Positions 26,101 to 35,974 of a DNA stretch of 64,000 bases are shown piece after piece. A program made the position numbers and the translations under genes. How positions within the stretch are numbered: the first letter of the stretch is position 1; each line of letters starts with the position of its first letter. The stretch is from Terrimesophilobacter sp038243605 (lineage in GTDB: Bacteria > Actinomycetota > Actinomycetes > Actinomycetales > Microbacteriaceae). The stretch is taken from positions 1 to 64,000 of the forward strand of contig JBBSQX010000007.1 in NCBI GenBank assembly GCA_038243605.1, in the 5' to 3' direction. The notes beneath the pieces are model-generated. The model was not told the origin of the DNA. It did no database searches and saw only the letters and a program-made list of their open reading frames with translations.

Positions 26101-27771
26101 GCGCAACTCTCCGATGGTGACCTCGCCAACGGTGAAGCTGATGTGGTTATCGCCGAGTACCACGAGGGCGCAGCCACTGGAACGTCGAAGGGTGGCACCC
26201 TCGAGAATCAGGTTGCCTTGGGCGGACCGTTTGCGGAGATCGTGAACAGTACTTCGGCTGACGTTGACGTGATCTTCACCGGCCACACTCACGTGGCATA
26301 CGCATGGGATGCCCCCATCCCCGGTGACGCAACCCACACGCGCCCGGTCTTACAAACGGGAAGCTACGGCGAGAACATTGGCCAGGTTGTGTTGACGTTC
26401 GACACGGCGACGGATTCGGTGGTCAGCTACACGCAGCGCAACGTTCCACGCACCACAGTTGACGACGCAACCTTGATCGCAACCTACCCGCGCGTGGCAA
26501 CAGTGAAGACGGTGGTGGATGACGCCATCGCCGCAGCAGCCGTCATCGGTAATGCGCCGGTCGGCTCCGTCACGGCAGACATCAGCCGCGCGTTCGCTGG
26601 TGGCACCGAAGATCGTGGTGCAGAGTCGACCATCGGAAACCTGGTGGCGAACTCGCTCACCGCCTCTCTCGGAAGTGCGGACCGCGGTGGCGCTGAAATC
26701 GGCATCGTGAATCCGGGCGGCCTGCGCACCGACCTTCTCTACGGCGATGACGGTGTCATCACCTACGCGGAGGCAAACGCGGTGCTGCCGTTCCTGAACA
26801 ACCTGTGGACGCAAACACTCACGGGTGCACAGTTCAAGACGGTACTCGAGCAGCAGTGGCAGCGCGATAAGGATGGCAACCCCATCACGACGCGTCCGTT
26901 CCTGAACCTCGGGCTCAGCGACAACGTCACGTACACGTATGACGCTACGAGGGCTATGGATGACCGCGTCACCGCCATTTATGTGGATGGTGTGCCGATC
27001 GACATGGCCAAGGAGTACCGCATCGGGTCGTTCAGCTTCCTGCTTCAGGGTGGCGATAACTTCTGGGAGTTCAACAACGGCACCAACACGACCGACTCCG
27101 GTCTCGTTGACCGGGATGCGTGGATCGACTACATCACGGCAAACAGCCCGCTGTCGCCGAACTTCGCTCGTCATGCAGCGCAGGTGACGGATGTCACGGC
27201 AGGGCCGGTCGCACCGGGCCAGTCAGTGTCGCTCAACGTGTCAAACCTCGACCTCACTTCACTGGGAAGCCCGGCGAACACCGAGCTCACCCTCACGTGG
27301 GAGGGCAGCGCGGCGGTGCTCGGCACGGTGCCGATCGCGGCGGGTGCGGCAGCGGTCACGTTCACGGTTCCGGCGGATGCCGCGAGCGGTCCTGGCACTC
27401 TCGTGATGACGGCAGCGCCATCCGGAACGACAGTTCGAGTTCCGATCGACGTGCAGGATTCTGTGAACTACACGTCGTCGACAAAGCTCAAGCTCAGTCG
27501 CACGATCGGGTTCTCGTGGCAGACGACGACGGCCAAGGTGACGGTATCTACGGATGCCGACACCGCACCCACCGGGTCTGTTGTGGTCACGGTGAACGGG
27601 GTTCCGGTCTCAACAGTGCCGGTCACGGCTGCAGATGACGGCAAGGTGAGCATCACGCTGCCGAAGCGTGGCAGCGGAATCTACTTCGTCAAGGCGGAGT
27701 TTGTTCCGGATGCGACCAGCCCCATGACGGGCTCGACGAGTAGCTATAAGTTCCACATAGTCCTCTTCTAG
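23101..27771 (+). CDS. Secreted ExeM/NucH-type nuclease fused to a 5'-nucleotidase
   Basis: 1556 residues, exported. Signal peptide with cleavage near residue 33 (AIPAQA). Domains: lamin-tail domain (about 38-190, VVINELYMNGGSAN), an OB-like region (about 225-460), an EEP nuclease (from 501 LATFNVLNYF, 571 GLEEIEA, 732 GDFNSY, 822 SDHDP), a calcineurin-like 5'-nucleotidase domain (848 DFHG, 914 GNHEFD, 1061 GHTH), its substrate-binding C-terminal domain (1201 GIVNPGGLRTD), and two Ig-like segments to the end. It would cut extracellular DNA and release nucleosides and phosphate in one polypeptide. No LPxTG anchor or C-terminal helix is seen, so it is probably released. The ATG has CAGGAG upstream; longer frames are not needed. 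Confidence 0.92.
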   Translation: MSNIPRKSLKSAFASLLGLVLVAAPLAAIPAQANTEGTGVVINELYMNGGSANASYLNKFVELFNPTAADIPLTGMSLQYRSATGTASPTSVAVLTGIIPAGGTYLVSGGSNAANGAELPAPDQVEASVNFAGGGGAVFLANQTGALTPATGDLAGAAGIIDMVGYGSANSYEAAVAPKASVTLSINRTGGVDTDNNAADFSTAAPTPTPSGYIPDPPVDLGFKTIAEIQGTDDVSPFAGDDTLTTKGIVTAVYPTGGFNGYYIQTPGTGGAIDLGTHTASEGLFVYSAGTNTADTVAIGDYIEVHGSISEYYGLTQITPADAAGVTVLNDTVAPVAPATMVWPSSEAQRESLEGMLLDPQGDFTVSDTYSSNQYGEILLASGTTPLVQPTEIAAPGVAEYAAAVAANNNISVTLDDAATTNFLSAANTGTPVPYLSNDNPVRVGEAVTFTSPIIFDFRNSKWKFQPTTQLTVANAGTVQPVTFSNTRTAAPENVGGELKLATFNVLNYFTTLGADVPGCTAYNDRDGNPITTRSCSGNDGPRGAWNQASLTRQQDKIVAAITALDADVVGLEEIEASTSVATGGTDRDAALKSLVAALNTEAGSNVWSPVLSPSQLPTSEDVIRTAFIYKNAAAEPVGDSTILIDSDAFVNAREPLAQAFKVKGAPDANQFLAIVNHFKSKGSAGPLAGDADINDGQGASNASRVAQATALVQFANDTAAAAGTDRVFLMGDFNSYTKEDPITVLTEAGYVDQGSKSGKYTYSYGGAVGSLDHVFASAAANKTVNDVDVWNINSSESVALEYSRYNANVTDFYRADQYRASDHDPLILGLNLTPNTKVDLNLLNINDFHGRIDKNTVKFAGTIEQLRAEYGDANTLLGSAGDNIGASLFASSSQRDKPTIDVLNALGLQSSVGNHEFDTGYADLTGQIADWTDWNYLGANVYFKGTTDPALPEYVIVDIDGVKVGVVGAVTEATPSLVTKSGIAMLDFGDPVTAVNRVAAQLSDGDLANGEADVVIAEYHEGAATGTSKGGTLENQVALGGPFAEIVNSTSADVDVIFTGHTHVAYAWDAPIPGDATHTRPVLQTGSYGENIGQVVLTFDTATDSVVSYTQRNVPRTTVDDATLIATYPRVATVKTVVDDAIAAAAVIGNAPVGSVTADISRAFAGGTEDRGAESTIGNLVANSLTASLGSADRGGAEIGIVNPGGLRTDLLYGDDGVITYAEANAVLPFLNNLWTQTLTGAQFKTVLEQQWQRDKDGNPITTRPFLNLGLSDNVTYTYDATRAMDDRVTAIYVDGVPIDMAKEYRIGSFSFLLQGGDNFWEFNNGTNTTDSGLVDRDAWIDYITANSPLSPNFARHAAQVTDVTAGPVAPGQSVSLNVSNLDLTSLGSPANTELTLTWEGSAAVLGTVPIAAGAAAVTFTVPADAASGPGTLVMTAAPSGTTVRVPIDVQDSVNYTSSTKLKLSRTIGFSWQTTTAKVTVSTDADTAPTGSVVVTVNGVPVSTVPVTAADDGKVSITLPKRGSGIYFVKAEFVPDATSPMTGSTSSYKFHIVLF

Positions 27772-27838
27772 GGAAAGAGCGGGCTGACCCTCTACTCCGT
27801 GCCACGAGCACGTGAGTGGGGGATCAGCTGTGCGCCCA

Positions 27839-28225
27839 CTATGGCGTGTTACCGACGGTGATGACCTCACAATAAGCTGCGGCAGCGGCGGCCAACCGAA
27901 GGTCGGCGGTGAGGAGGGGAACCCCGAGAACCTCAGCAAGCGCAACATAGGCCGCGTCATATGGTGTGATGTTGTCGCGAAGCTCCCAGATGCGCGGAAG
28001 GAGCATGACATGGCTGCACCGGATGAGCGCATTGGACGCCCACTCAACCACGTAGTCGCGTGCCTCGTCGGAGGTCAGCTCCTTGCGAAGAACCAGCTTG
28101 CGGAGCGCACTGGCGTACTCGAGATCGATGAGATCAGGTGCGTAATACTGGACGTCGGGGTCATCGCTGGCTCCGCCCGCCGACGCCTGGACCGCGGCGG
28201 AGTTGTCGAGAACAACGTCGCTCAT
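27839..28225 (-). CDS. vapC: PIN-domain toxin (VapC family)
   Basis: 128 residues with the PIN ribonuclease fold: VVLDNSAAV (first Asp), PDLIDLEYASALRKLV (Glu), and ITPYDAAYVALAEVLGVPLLTADLRLA (paired Asp residues). VapC toxins cut tRNA or rRNA and are held by the antitoxin. Its ATG overlaps the antitoxin stop by 4 nt. The first acidic motif reads LDNS rather than the more usual VDAS; the metal-binding Asp is kept. Confidence 0.9.
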   Translation of the reverse strand: MSDVVLDNSAAVQASAGGASDDPDVQYYAPDLIDLEYASALRKLVLRKELTSDEARDYVVEWASNALIRCSHVMLLPRIWELRDNITPYDAAYVALAEVLGVPLLTADLRLAAAAAAYCEVITVGNTP

Positions 28226-28488
28226 CGACCGTCCCGGTCTTCCCTCGTCATCCGCACGATTTCTTGGATGTCGATTCCTTGAAGCCCGGGAAACGGCCCA
28301 CCGAGCTTATTCCGCAGATTGCCGGTGTTCAGTTGGCGTGCACGTTCCCTCACTTCGACGTGCTTCGCCAGTGCCGTCAGTTCGCGTCGGAGGAATTCCG
28401 AGAGTGAGAGCCCTTCCTGTGTTGCAGCCTTCACCAATTGTTGCTGCACAGTGGCATCGAGATCGCGAACCTGCACTGTGACTCCCAT
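28222..28488 (-). CDS. vapB: Ribbon-helix-helix antitoxin (VapB/FitA type)
   Basis: 88 residues. N-terminal ribbon-helix-helix DNA-binding domain (VTVQVRDLDATVQQQLVKAA then LSLSEFLRRELTALA), C-terminal tail (LQGIDIQEIVRMTRED) that would wrap into the toxin active site. Such antitoxins repress their own operon. The ATG at 28488 is chosen because TATCAT ends 6 nt before it. Encoded upstream of and overlapping vapC. Confidence 0.9.
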   Translation of the reverse strand: MGVTVQVRDLDATVQQQLVKAATQEGLSLSEFLRRELTALAKHVEVRERARQLNTGNLRNKLGGPFPGLQGIDIQEIVRMTREDRDGR

Positions 28489-28494
28489 TTTCCA

Positions 28495-28500
28495 ATGATA
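28495..28500 (-). promoter_or_regulatory. -10 box of a leaderless promoter (vapBC)
   Basis: TATCAT on the minus strand, then 6 nt, then the ATG at 28488. Confidence 0.55.
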
Positions 28501-28861
28501 CGCGGCGTGCATGCAAAGAGTAGTTACTGCATGAACTGCTTCAGAGTTTTCATGATCGCATCACCAGGGGATCTTCGTAATTCCAACTGCGGAATTGGTG
28601 GACTCGCCAGCCGGATGGCTGTGGTGCGGGACGGGTCTCGCCGCGGCCACAACCCAGCACGTCGCACACCACTACTCTGTGGGGATGCGCGCAACGAAAG
28701 CTCTTGGCCTGCTGCTGCACTGGGCGAGTGACGGTCGCACCGTTCTGGAGGGCCAGGCCGCCGCATCCTATGCCAACTAATTCTGGGGACAAGTGGAAAG
28801 GGCGACCGGCGCTTCACCCCACGCGCACGTGCTTCGCTCATCCCATTCGCCATGTGTAGAA
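28501..28861. other. Gap without a recognisable gene
   Basis: About 360 bases between vapB and the Xre gene. Open frames on both strands lack familiar motifs and good start signals. It may hold degraded coding DNA, but I cannot identify a source. Confidence 0.4.
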
Positions 28862-29092
28862 CTAGTCAACTATCGTCAAAACAAGCAAATCACCCACTTC
28901 GCACTCGAGCGCATCGCAGATCGCCCGTAACGTGGAGAAGCGGATGGCGCGGGCCCGATCGTTCTTGAGAATCGACAGGTTGACGATGCTCAAGTCCACT
29001 AGCTCGGCCAAACGGGTGAGTGTCATCCCGCGCTCCTCCAGCAGTTCATCGAGCCGACAGTGGATGCCGGTGACCTCGACCTCCTCCGCCAT
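28862..29092 (-). CDS. Xre-family HTH regulator (YozG type)
   Basis: 76 residues, essentially one helix-turn-helix domain: LDELLEERGMTLTRLAELVDLSIVNLSILKN then AIRFSTLRAICDALECEVGDLL. This small Cro/CI-like type is commonly coupled to DUF2975 membrane proteins. Its ATG overlaps the DUF2975 stop in TGATG, so it is made from the same mRNA. It likely controls the operon through the paired palindromes near 30463-30495; that is inference. Confidence 0.88.
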   Translation of the reverse strand: MAEEVEVTGIHCRLDELLEERGMTLTRLAELVDLSIVNLSILKNDRARAIRFSTLRAICDALECEVGDLLVLTIVD

Positions 29093-29727
29093 CAGACGAG
29101 CCCCTCCGTGTCTTTTTGAAGGCGGGTGCCGGCGGCGAATGCCATGGCGAAGACGAGGAGCACAGCGCCGGTTGCGAGGGGAACCAGGTCAAAGGGGGTT
29201 GCTGAACTGGGAAGTCGCCACCTATTGCTTGCGACCGTTGGGGCGACAGCGGCAATCATTTCTTGGCGAGAGAGCCAGGTGAAGAGCTGCGCGAGGGCGC
29301 CACCCACCAGAAGCGCGAGACCTGCACCGCCAACCCACCGGCTTAACGTTGGGGTGAAGCGCACCCCGCGGAGCAGTGAAATACTCAGCATCAGCACTGC
29401 AATCAATACTGCGATCACGGTGAGACTGGTGACGGCTTCCGAGGCTGCGGCCCACTGCGAAGCGAGGTTCTCATGGAGGCCGCCTCCGACCGCAATGTAA
29501 CCACTGGAGTCACTGAAGGCAACGGATCCGTTGTCGAGGAGAAAAAGCGGAAGGCTGGTCCCCAGCAACTTATCTGCCTCGGCCTGAACCTCTAGCGAGT
29601 AGCTGATGACGGTGGCGGGCGTGAACAGTGCCAGGATTGCCACAACGAACCGCACCCCCATCCACGCAGCGCCGCTGAGCGCACCAGCGGCGACAAGTGC
29701 CGCTGCTGTCTTGATGGCTACCTTCAT
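29092..29727 (-). CDS. DUF2975 membrane protein, second copy
   Basis: 211 residues with four membrane helices (about 8-35, 95-118, 130-155, 180-203) and an extracytoplasmic loop after the first helix. It ends in LQKDTEGLV, almost the same as the upstream copy (MQRDTEGLV), so the two come from a tandem duplication and then diverged. Function unknown. AGGGAAAG serves as ribosome site inside the 19-codon frame before it. The following Xre gene is coupled by TGATG. Confidence 0.85.
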   Translation of the reverse strand: MKVAIKTAAALVAAGALSGAAWMGVRFVVAILALFTPATVISYSLEVQAEADKLLGTSLPLFLLDNGSVAFSDSSGYIAVGGGLHENLASQWAAASEAVTSLTVIAVLIAVLMLSISLLRGVRFTPTLSRWVGGAGLALLVGGALAQLFTWLSRQEMIAAVAPTVASNRWRLPSSATPFDLVPLATGAVLLVFAMAFAAGTRLQKDTEGLV

Positions 29728-29783
29728 GATTTCTTTCCCTGAAAATCGATGAGAGTGATGAGTGGCGACGAGTTAAGTGCCAT
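29724..29783 (-). CDS. 19-codon linking ORF between the two DUF2975 genes
   Basis: Starts with ATGGC overlapping the stop of the first DUF2975 gene (TGATGGC, the same junction as before the Xre gene) and ends in TCATGA overlapping the start of the second. The peptide MALNSSPLITLIDFQGKKS has no domain. It may only couple translation, or be the trace of a lost Xre copy. Confidence 0.4.
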   Translation of the reverse strand: MALNSSPLITLIDFQGKKS

Positions 29784-30436
29784 CAGACGAGTCCTTCCGT
29801 GTCACGCTGCATCCGCTGGCCAATCTCGAACGCAGAGGCGATCACCGCGAGAACGGCTCCAGCGGCGATGGGGGTGAAGTCGATTGTCCAGCTCGGGACT
29901 GGAACGGTGACGCCGTTGGGCGCGCCGAGGTATTTGAGTCCGTCAACTAAAACCCAACGTGAAAGTGCCGAGAGCAGTTGGCTAACTATTCCGCCCACCA
30001 TGAGGATGATGCCCGTGATACCGATGAACCATGTTGCGGTTCGCGTGAACGGTCGGCCGCGCAGCAGTGTGGTGGAGAGCAAGGCCACCATGCCAGTGAC
30101 GGCGATCACTGTGAGCGCGCTGACGAGCGTCGACCATAGGTACAGCTGAGCTCCGGCAGAGCCTGGATCCTCGGAGCCGAACCACTGAAATTTTCCCAGG
30201 ATCATGACAGCACCGTGCGCTTGATCGAAGATGGGGGGTGCGCCCGATTTCAGTACCTCGACGGCGAGTGGCTCTTCGCGCGGCGTGACTCCGCCAATTA
30301 GTGCTGCGATCGTGACGATCAGCGCCCACGCGCCCAGCGCGAGCACTACGACGGATCCGACGAGAAAAGTCCAGAGTCCAATCCGATCTAGCTTTCGAAT
30401 GATGCCCGTGCGTGGCCTGGCTTGCTGCGTTTTCAT
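29783..30436 (-). CDS. DUF2975 membrane protein, first copy
   Basis: 217 residues, four predicted helices (about 15-40, 100-122, 133-158, 187-208), same plan and same C-terminal tail as the second copy. First gene of a four-frame operon that ends with the Xre regulator. Preceded by a GGGGG ribosome site 8 nt from the ATG. DUF2975 proteins with a coupled Xre gene are known in Firmicutes and actinobacteria, but the function is not established. Confidence 0.85.
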   Translation of the reverse strand: MKTQQARPRTGIIRKLDRIGLWTFLVGSVVVLALGAWALIVTIAALIGGVTPREEPLAVEVLKSGAPPIFDQAHGAVMILGKFQWFGSEDPGSAGAQLYLWSTLVSALTVIAVTGMVALLSTTLLRGRPFTRTATWFIGITGIILMVGGIVSQLLSALSRWVLVDGLKYLGAPNGVTVPVPSWTIDFTPIAAGAVLAVIASAFEIGQRMQRDTEGLV

Positions 30437-30462
30437 TTATTCAACCCCCATATCGGACCAAC

Positions 30463-30495
30463 AACGATAATCGTTAACATAGCGATAATCGTTAT
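30463..30495 (-). promoter_or_regulatory. Two palindromic operator-like sites upstream of the DUF2975 operon
   Basis: AACGATAATCGTT (30463-30475, arms perfect) and ATAGCGATAATCGTTAT (30479-30495, one mismatch) have centres 18 bp apart. They lie 27-59 nt before the first DUF2975 ATG, where promoter and operator are expected. Most likely bound by the operon's Xre protein; a zinc or iron regulator is a less likely alternative. Confidence 0.6.
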
Positions 30496-30521
30496 ATGGC
30501 GCAACCTCGCGGCCCGGCGTC

Positions 30522-30611
30522 GTGTCCCAAATGAAGGAGATCCGGCATCCGGATGCCGAAAACACTGGGCAGTGAGCCTCCGCCGAATCAGAGTTACTTC
30601 ATTTGGGACAC
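30522..30611 (+). repeat. 90-bp element with perfect 15-bp terminal inverted repeats (MITE-like)
   Basis: GTGTCCCAAATGAAG at 30522-30536 is matched by CTTCATTTGGGACAC at 30597-30611. In the interior lies a perfect 16-bp palindrome CGGCATCCGGATGCCG (30543-30558). A further degenerate copy, GCATTTGGAACACAGC, follows at 30619. No flanking target duplication is evident. Confidence 0.55.
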
Positions 30612-30799
30612 AGCTAGGTGCATTTGGAACACAGCAAGGTGGGAACTCAGTCAGCGAGAAAATTGGTGGGTCAGCTATGGCGACGAGCGGAGCACCGGCA
30701 GGCAGTAACGCCCACGGCGAACAGGGGCCTACGCGCACCTCGCTCTCGTTACGCTCTTTATAAGGCACCACACCTGCACGGTGCCCGAGGAGATGTGAA

Positions 30800-33292
<2,493 letters not shown>

Positions 33293-33304
33293 AGCGGTTA
33301 CCAC

Positions 33305-33404
33305 TCCCTGAGGAGCGGGCGGCATATCGCGGTGGAGGCCATTTCTGGCCTTCACCCGACGCCAGCACTGGCCGTCGTCTCGACGGCCAGTGGGCGCCTC
33401 GAAT
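33305..33404 (+). repeat. Double-hairpin repeat element, copy 1 (3' of clpC)
   Basis: Starts with TCCCTGAGGAGCG, then hairpin AGGCCA-TTTC-TGGCCT (33336-33351), then a 12-bp perfect stem CACTGGCCGTCG-TCT-CGACGGCCAGTG (33366-33392), then CTCGAATGG. Homologous to the element at 35981-36081 in reverse orientation. Could act as transcription terminator for clpC and the convergent dipeptidase gene. Confidence 0.75.
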
Positions 33405-33428
33405 GGTGCAACCGGGTAACGCGACGCC

Positions 33429-34523
33429 CTAAACGGCCTCGCGCAACACCCGCATGATGTTCCCGTTGCCCAGCGCGGTAAGGTCCTCGTCAGACCAGCT
33501 TCGCTCGCGCAGCGCGTCAAACAGCGCGGGGTAGCAAGAAACATCCTCTAGTCCTTTGGTGACGAACGGTGTGCCGTCGAAGTCCCCACCGATTCCGACA
33601 CTCTGCACGCCAGCAACGTCGCGGATGTGCTCGATGTGTCGAACCGCGTCGTCGAGTGTGACGGGTGGTTTACCGTCTGAGCGGTCGGCAAAGTACGCAA
33701 GGAACTCGGGTGAATAGTCCTCGATCCCCAGCGCAACTGCTGCCTCATGTTCGTGGTCGAACCAGTCCATAAACTCTCGCGAAAGGAACTGGGGCACGAA
33801 CGTCACCATGCACACCCCGCCATTGTTGCGAAGCCTGACGAGCACGTCATCCGACACATTGCGAGGAACATCGCAGATGGCTTTCGCTGACGAATGGCTG
33901 AAGATCGCAGGTTTTGTTGCGATATCGAGCGCGTCGTTCATGACGGACTCCGCGACGTGGGAGAGGTCCACGAGCACGCCGATCCTCTCCATTTCGGCGA
34001 CAACCTCGCGACCAAAGTCGGAGAGCCCACCGTGCACGGGCTCATCTGTGGCCGCATCCGCCCAATCGTTGTTCTCGGTGTGAGTGAGCGTCATGTAGCG
34101 CACGCCCAGCTCGCGAAACATGCGAAGCGCACCGAGAGAGTTGTCGATCGAGTGGCCACCTTCGATTCCCAGAAGCGAGGCGATCGTGCCGGAGCGCTGT
34201 GCCGTCTCAACCTCATCTGCGGTCGTGGCAGTGGCGAAGTGTTCGGGGTAGTTCGTCGTCAGTTGACGGATGAAGTCGAGCTGTTCAAGAGTTTTGGTCA
34301 CCGCCTCGCTGGCCGGCTCGGATGGCACCCACAGCGACCAGAATTGTGCGCCGACGTTCCCTTGGCGTAGGCGCGGAATGTCGGTGTGAAAGGAAGGCTG
34401 AGATTCGCGCGGGTCAGCCTTGGTGAGGTCGTAGCCCACGGCCTCGCGCATCGCCCACGCAAAGTCGTTGTGCCCGTCGAACACGAAAGGGGGAGTGGGC
34501 GTTGCGTTGGCTGTGCGGTTCAT
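33429..34523 (-). CDS. Membrane dipeptidase family protein (peptidase M19)
   Basis: 364 residues of the renal-dipeptidase (M19) TIM-barrel family, which hydrolyses dipeptides, including D-amino-acid ones. Metal ligands are visible: DGHND (residues 16-20), the Glu of GIEGGHS, and the two His of the LSH and SHSSAKA segments; the C-terminal region shows GIGGDFDGT. No signal peptide, so cytoplasmic. The ATG of MNRTANAT with AAGAGAAAG upstream is preferred; a much longer frame upstream has no domain. Convergent with clpC. Confidence 0.9.
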   Translation of the reverse strand: MNRTANATPTPPFVFDGHNDFAWAMREAVGYDLTKADPRESQPSFHTDIPRLRQGNVGAQFWSLWVPSEPASEAVTKTLEQLDFIRQLTTNYPEHFATATTADEVETAQRSGTIASLLGIEGGHSIDNSLGALRMFRELGVRYMTLTHTENNDWADAATDEPVHGGLSDFGREVVAEMERIGVLVDLSHVAESVMNDALDIATKPAIFSHSSAKAICDVPRNVSDDVLVRLRNNGGVCMVTFVPQFLSREFMDWFDHEHEAAVALGIEDYSPEFLAYFADRSDGKPPVTLDDAVRHIEHIRDVAGVQSVGIGGDFDGTPFVTKGLEDVSCYPALFDALRERSWSDEDLTALGNGNIMRVLREAV

Positions 34524-34639
34524 GGGCGGCTTTCTCTTAAGGCGATAGTGGCACTCTCCATCATGGTGCCGGAGGATGCGCCAAAGTTCGCACGACGGCA
34601 CGACAAGCGTATCCAGACCTTGTCCAACAGAACGAAGGC

Positions 34640-34705
34640 ACCGATCCCTGAGGCTCTCGAAGGGTGCATTCCGTCTTCGATCTCTGAGGCTCGCGAGGGG
34701 TGCAC
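34640..34705 (+). repeat. Two imperfect CCTGAGGCTC-CGAaGGGTGCA repeats
   Basis: CCCTGAGGCTCTCGAAGGGTGCA and, 36 nt on, a similar CTGAGGCTCGCGAGGGGTGCA. They belong with the CCCTGAG...CGAAGGG family seen elsewhere. Confidence 0.5.
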
Positions 34706-34716
34706 CGCCCCGCCGG

Positions 34717-34722
34717 TAAGAT
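34717..34722 (+). promoter_or_regulatory. -10 box of a leaderless promoter (ArgA-like gene)
   Basis: TAAGAT, then 6 nt, then ATG at 34729. Confidence 0.55.
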
Positions 34723-34728
34723 CGTGCA

Positions 34729-35232
34729 ATGACCATCCTTGTGCGCCCCGCCCGCACGAGTGACGTGTGGTTCATCCGCCACCTGGTCGAACCACTCGTG
34801 CAAGGCCGCATCCTGCTCGGCAAAGATATGGTCGTCTTTTTTGAAGCAATCCAGGAGTTCCGCATTGCGGAGGCCCCCGACGGCACGTTGATCGGTTGTG
34901 GCGCTCTGCACGTGATGTGGGAAGATCTCGCGGAGGTGCGCACGCTCGCGGTGACATCCGAATGGCTGCACAAGGGTGTCGGCCAGGCTTTGCTCACGAA
35001 GCTCGAGGAGGATGCCCGCGAGCTGGGGCTGCGGAGGCTGTTTTGCCTCACCTTCGAGGTGGGCTTCTTCGGGCGAAACGGTTTCGAGCACATGATCGAG
35101 GCCGAGATTGATCCTGACGTGTACGCGGAGATGGTACGTTCGCCGGATGAGGGCGTCGCGGAGTTCCTTGATCTTGCTCGTGTGAAGCCAAATACGCTCG
35201 GTAACTCGCGCATGATCAAACATCTCAACTAG
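34729..35232 (+). CDS. Amino-acid N-acetyltransferase (ArgA-like GNAT)
   Basis: 167 residues. Single GNAT domain like the stand-alone actinobacterial N-acetylglutamate synthase (Mycobacterium ArgA/Rv2747 type), with VRPARTSDVWFIRHLVEP, GCGALHVMWEDLAEVRTLAV, the acetyl-CoA turn HKGVGQALLTKLEEDA, and FCLTFEVGFFGRNGFE. It would make N-acetylglutamate, first step of arginine synthesis. No arginine genes are next to it. The start follows the leaderless pattern. Confidence 0.82.
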   Translation: MTILVRPARTSDVWFIRHLVEPLVQGRILLGKDMVVFFEAIQEFRIAEAPDGTLIGCGALHVMWEDLAEVRTLAVTSEWLHKGVGQALLTKLEEDARELGLRRLFCLTFEVGFFGRNGFEHMIEAEIDPDVYAEMVRSPDEGVAEFLDLARVKPNTLGNSRMIKHLN

Positions 35233-35274
35233 CGGCACGCCGACGCACGGAGTCGCTTACTCAGTCAGCGCGTC

Positions 35275-35280
35275 TACCCT
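35275..35280 (+). promoter_or_regulatory. -10 box of a leaderless promoter (gene at 35287)
   Basis: TACCCT, then 6 nt, then ATG at 35287. Confidence 0.5.
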
Positions 35281-35286
35281 TGTGTC

Positions 35287-35901
35287 ATGTCGACGTTTCG
35301 GACTCCCGTCGGCCCCCAGGCGAGTAGCGTCTACTGGCGGCGACGTCTCGTCGTCGGTCTTGCCCTCGTCGCCATCATCGTCATCATCCTGCTGATCATT
35401 TTTCAGCCAAAGGGTGCTCCGGTACCCACGCCGAAGGGGACCCAGACGACGTCGCCCACTTCGCCTGGACCAAATTCTACGGATTCCGCGGCGAACGGGC
35501 AGCAGGCGTGCTCGCCCGGTGTGGTCGACGTTATTGCGGCCACCGACCAGGCGTCGTATGCGGCGGGCGAGATCCCGCAGCTCAGTCTCACACTGACCAA
35601 TAAGGGTGCTGCAGCGTGCACATTCAACGCCGGCACGTCGCAGCAAGAATTCTTGATCACGAGTGGTGCTGAAACCTACTGGAACTCGAAGGACTGCCAA
35701 ACGGAGCCATCAGATACCCCGGTGGTGCTGCAGTCGAACAAGCCGACGTCGGCGCCCGCGATTCCGTGGGATCGTACGCGGTCTGACCCTGCGACCTGCG
35801 CGGGCGAACGCGATGCGGCTCCTGCCGGTGGTGCGAGCTACCACCTGAACATCAACGTGGGCGACCAGAAGTCGAACGACGTGCAGTTCTCCCTGGATTA
35901 G
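35287..35901 (+). CDS. Membrane-anchored extracytoplasmic protein of unknown function
   Basis: 204 residues. A short basic cytosolic N-terminus, one membrane helix (about 21-40, LVVGLALVAIIVIILLIIF), a Pro/Thr/Ser linker, then a beta-rich extracytoplasmic domain with four cysteines, likely two disulfides (QQACSPG, AACTFN, SKDCQT, PATCAGE). The pattern is like DUF4232/BsuPI-type domains. Often found near radA or tRNA genes in related genomes as I recall; role unknown. Confidence 0.7.
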   Translation: MSTFRTPVGPQASSVYWRRRLVVGLALVAIIVIILLIIFQPKGAPVPTPKGTQTTSPTSPGPNSTDSAANGQQACSPGVVDVIAATDQASYAAGEIPQLSLTLTNKGAAACTFNAGTSQQEFLITSGAETYWNSKDCQTEPSDTPVVLQSNKPTSAPAIPWDRTRSDPATCAGERDAAPAGGASYHLNINVGDQKSNDVQFSLD

Positions 35902-35974
35902 ATCGATTTGCTTCCCGGCAGTGCCGCTCTCTGAGGCGGGCACAGCGCGGCTCGAACGGGGTGCGAGTTGCCGA

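Noticed and set aside
28524..28853. Minus-strand ORF of 109 codons between vapB and the Xre gene
   Set aside because: Composition is Arg/Pro/Ser-rich without motifs or a good start signal; looks like random open frame.
30612..30799. ClgR or HspR (HAIR) operator upstream of clpC
   Set aside because: No match to the CGC-N5-GCG or CTTGAGT-N7-ACTCAAG type patterns was seen.
34524..35228. N-terminal extension of the M19 dipeptidase frame
   Set aside because: The extension lies antisense to the ArgA-like gene and has no domain; the ATG at 34523 has a ribosome site.
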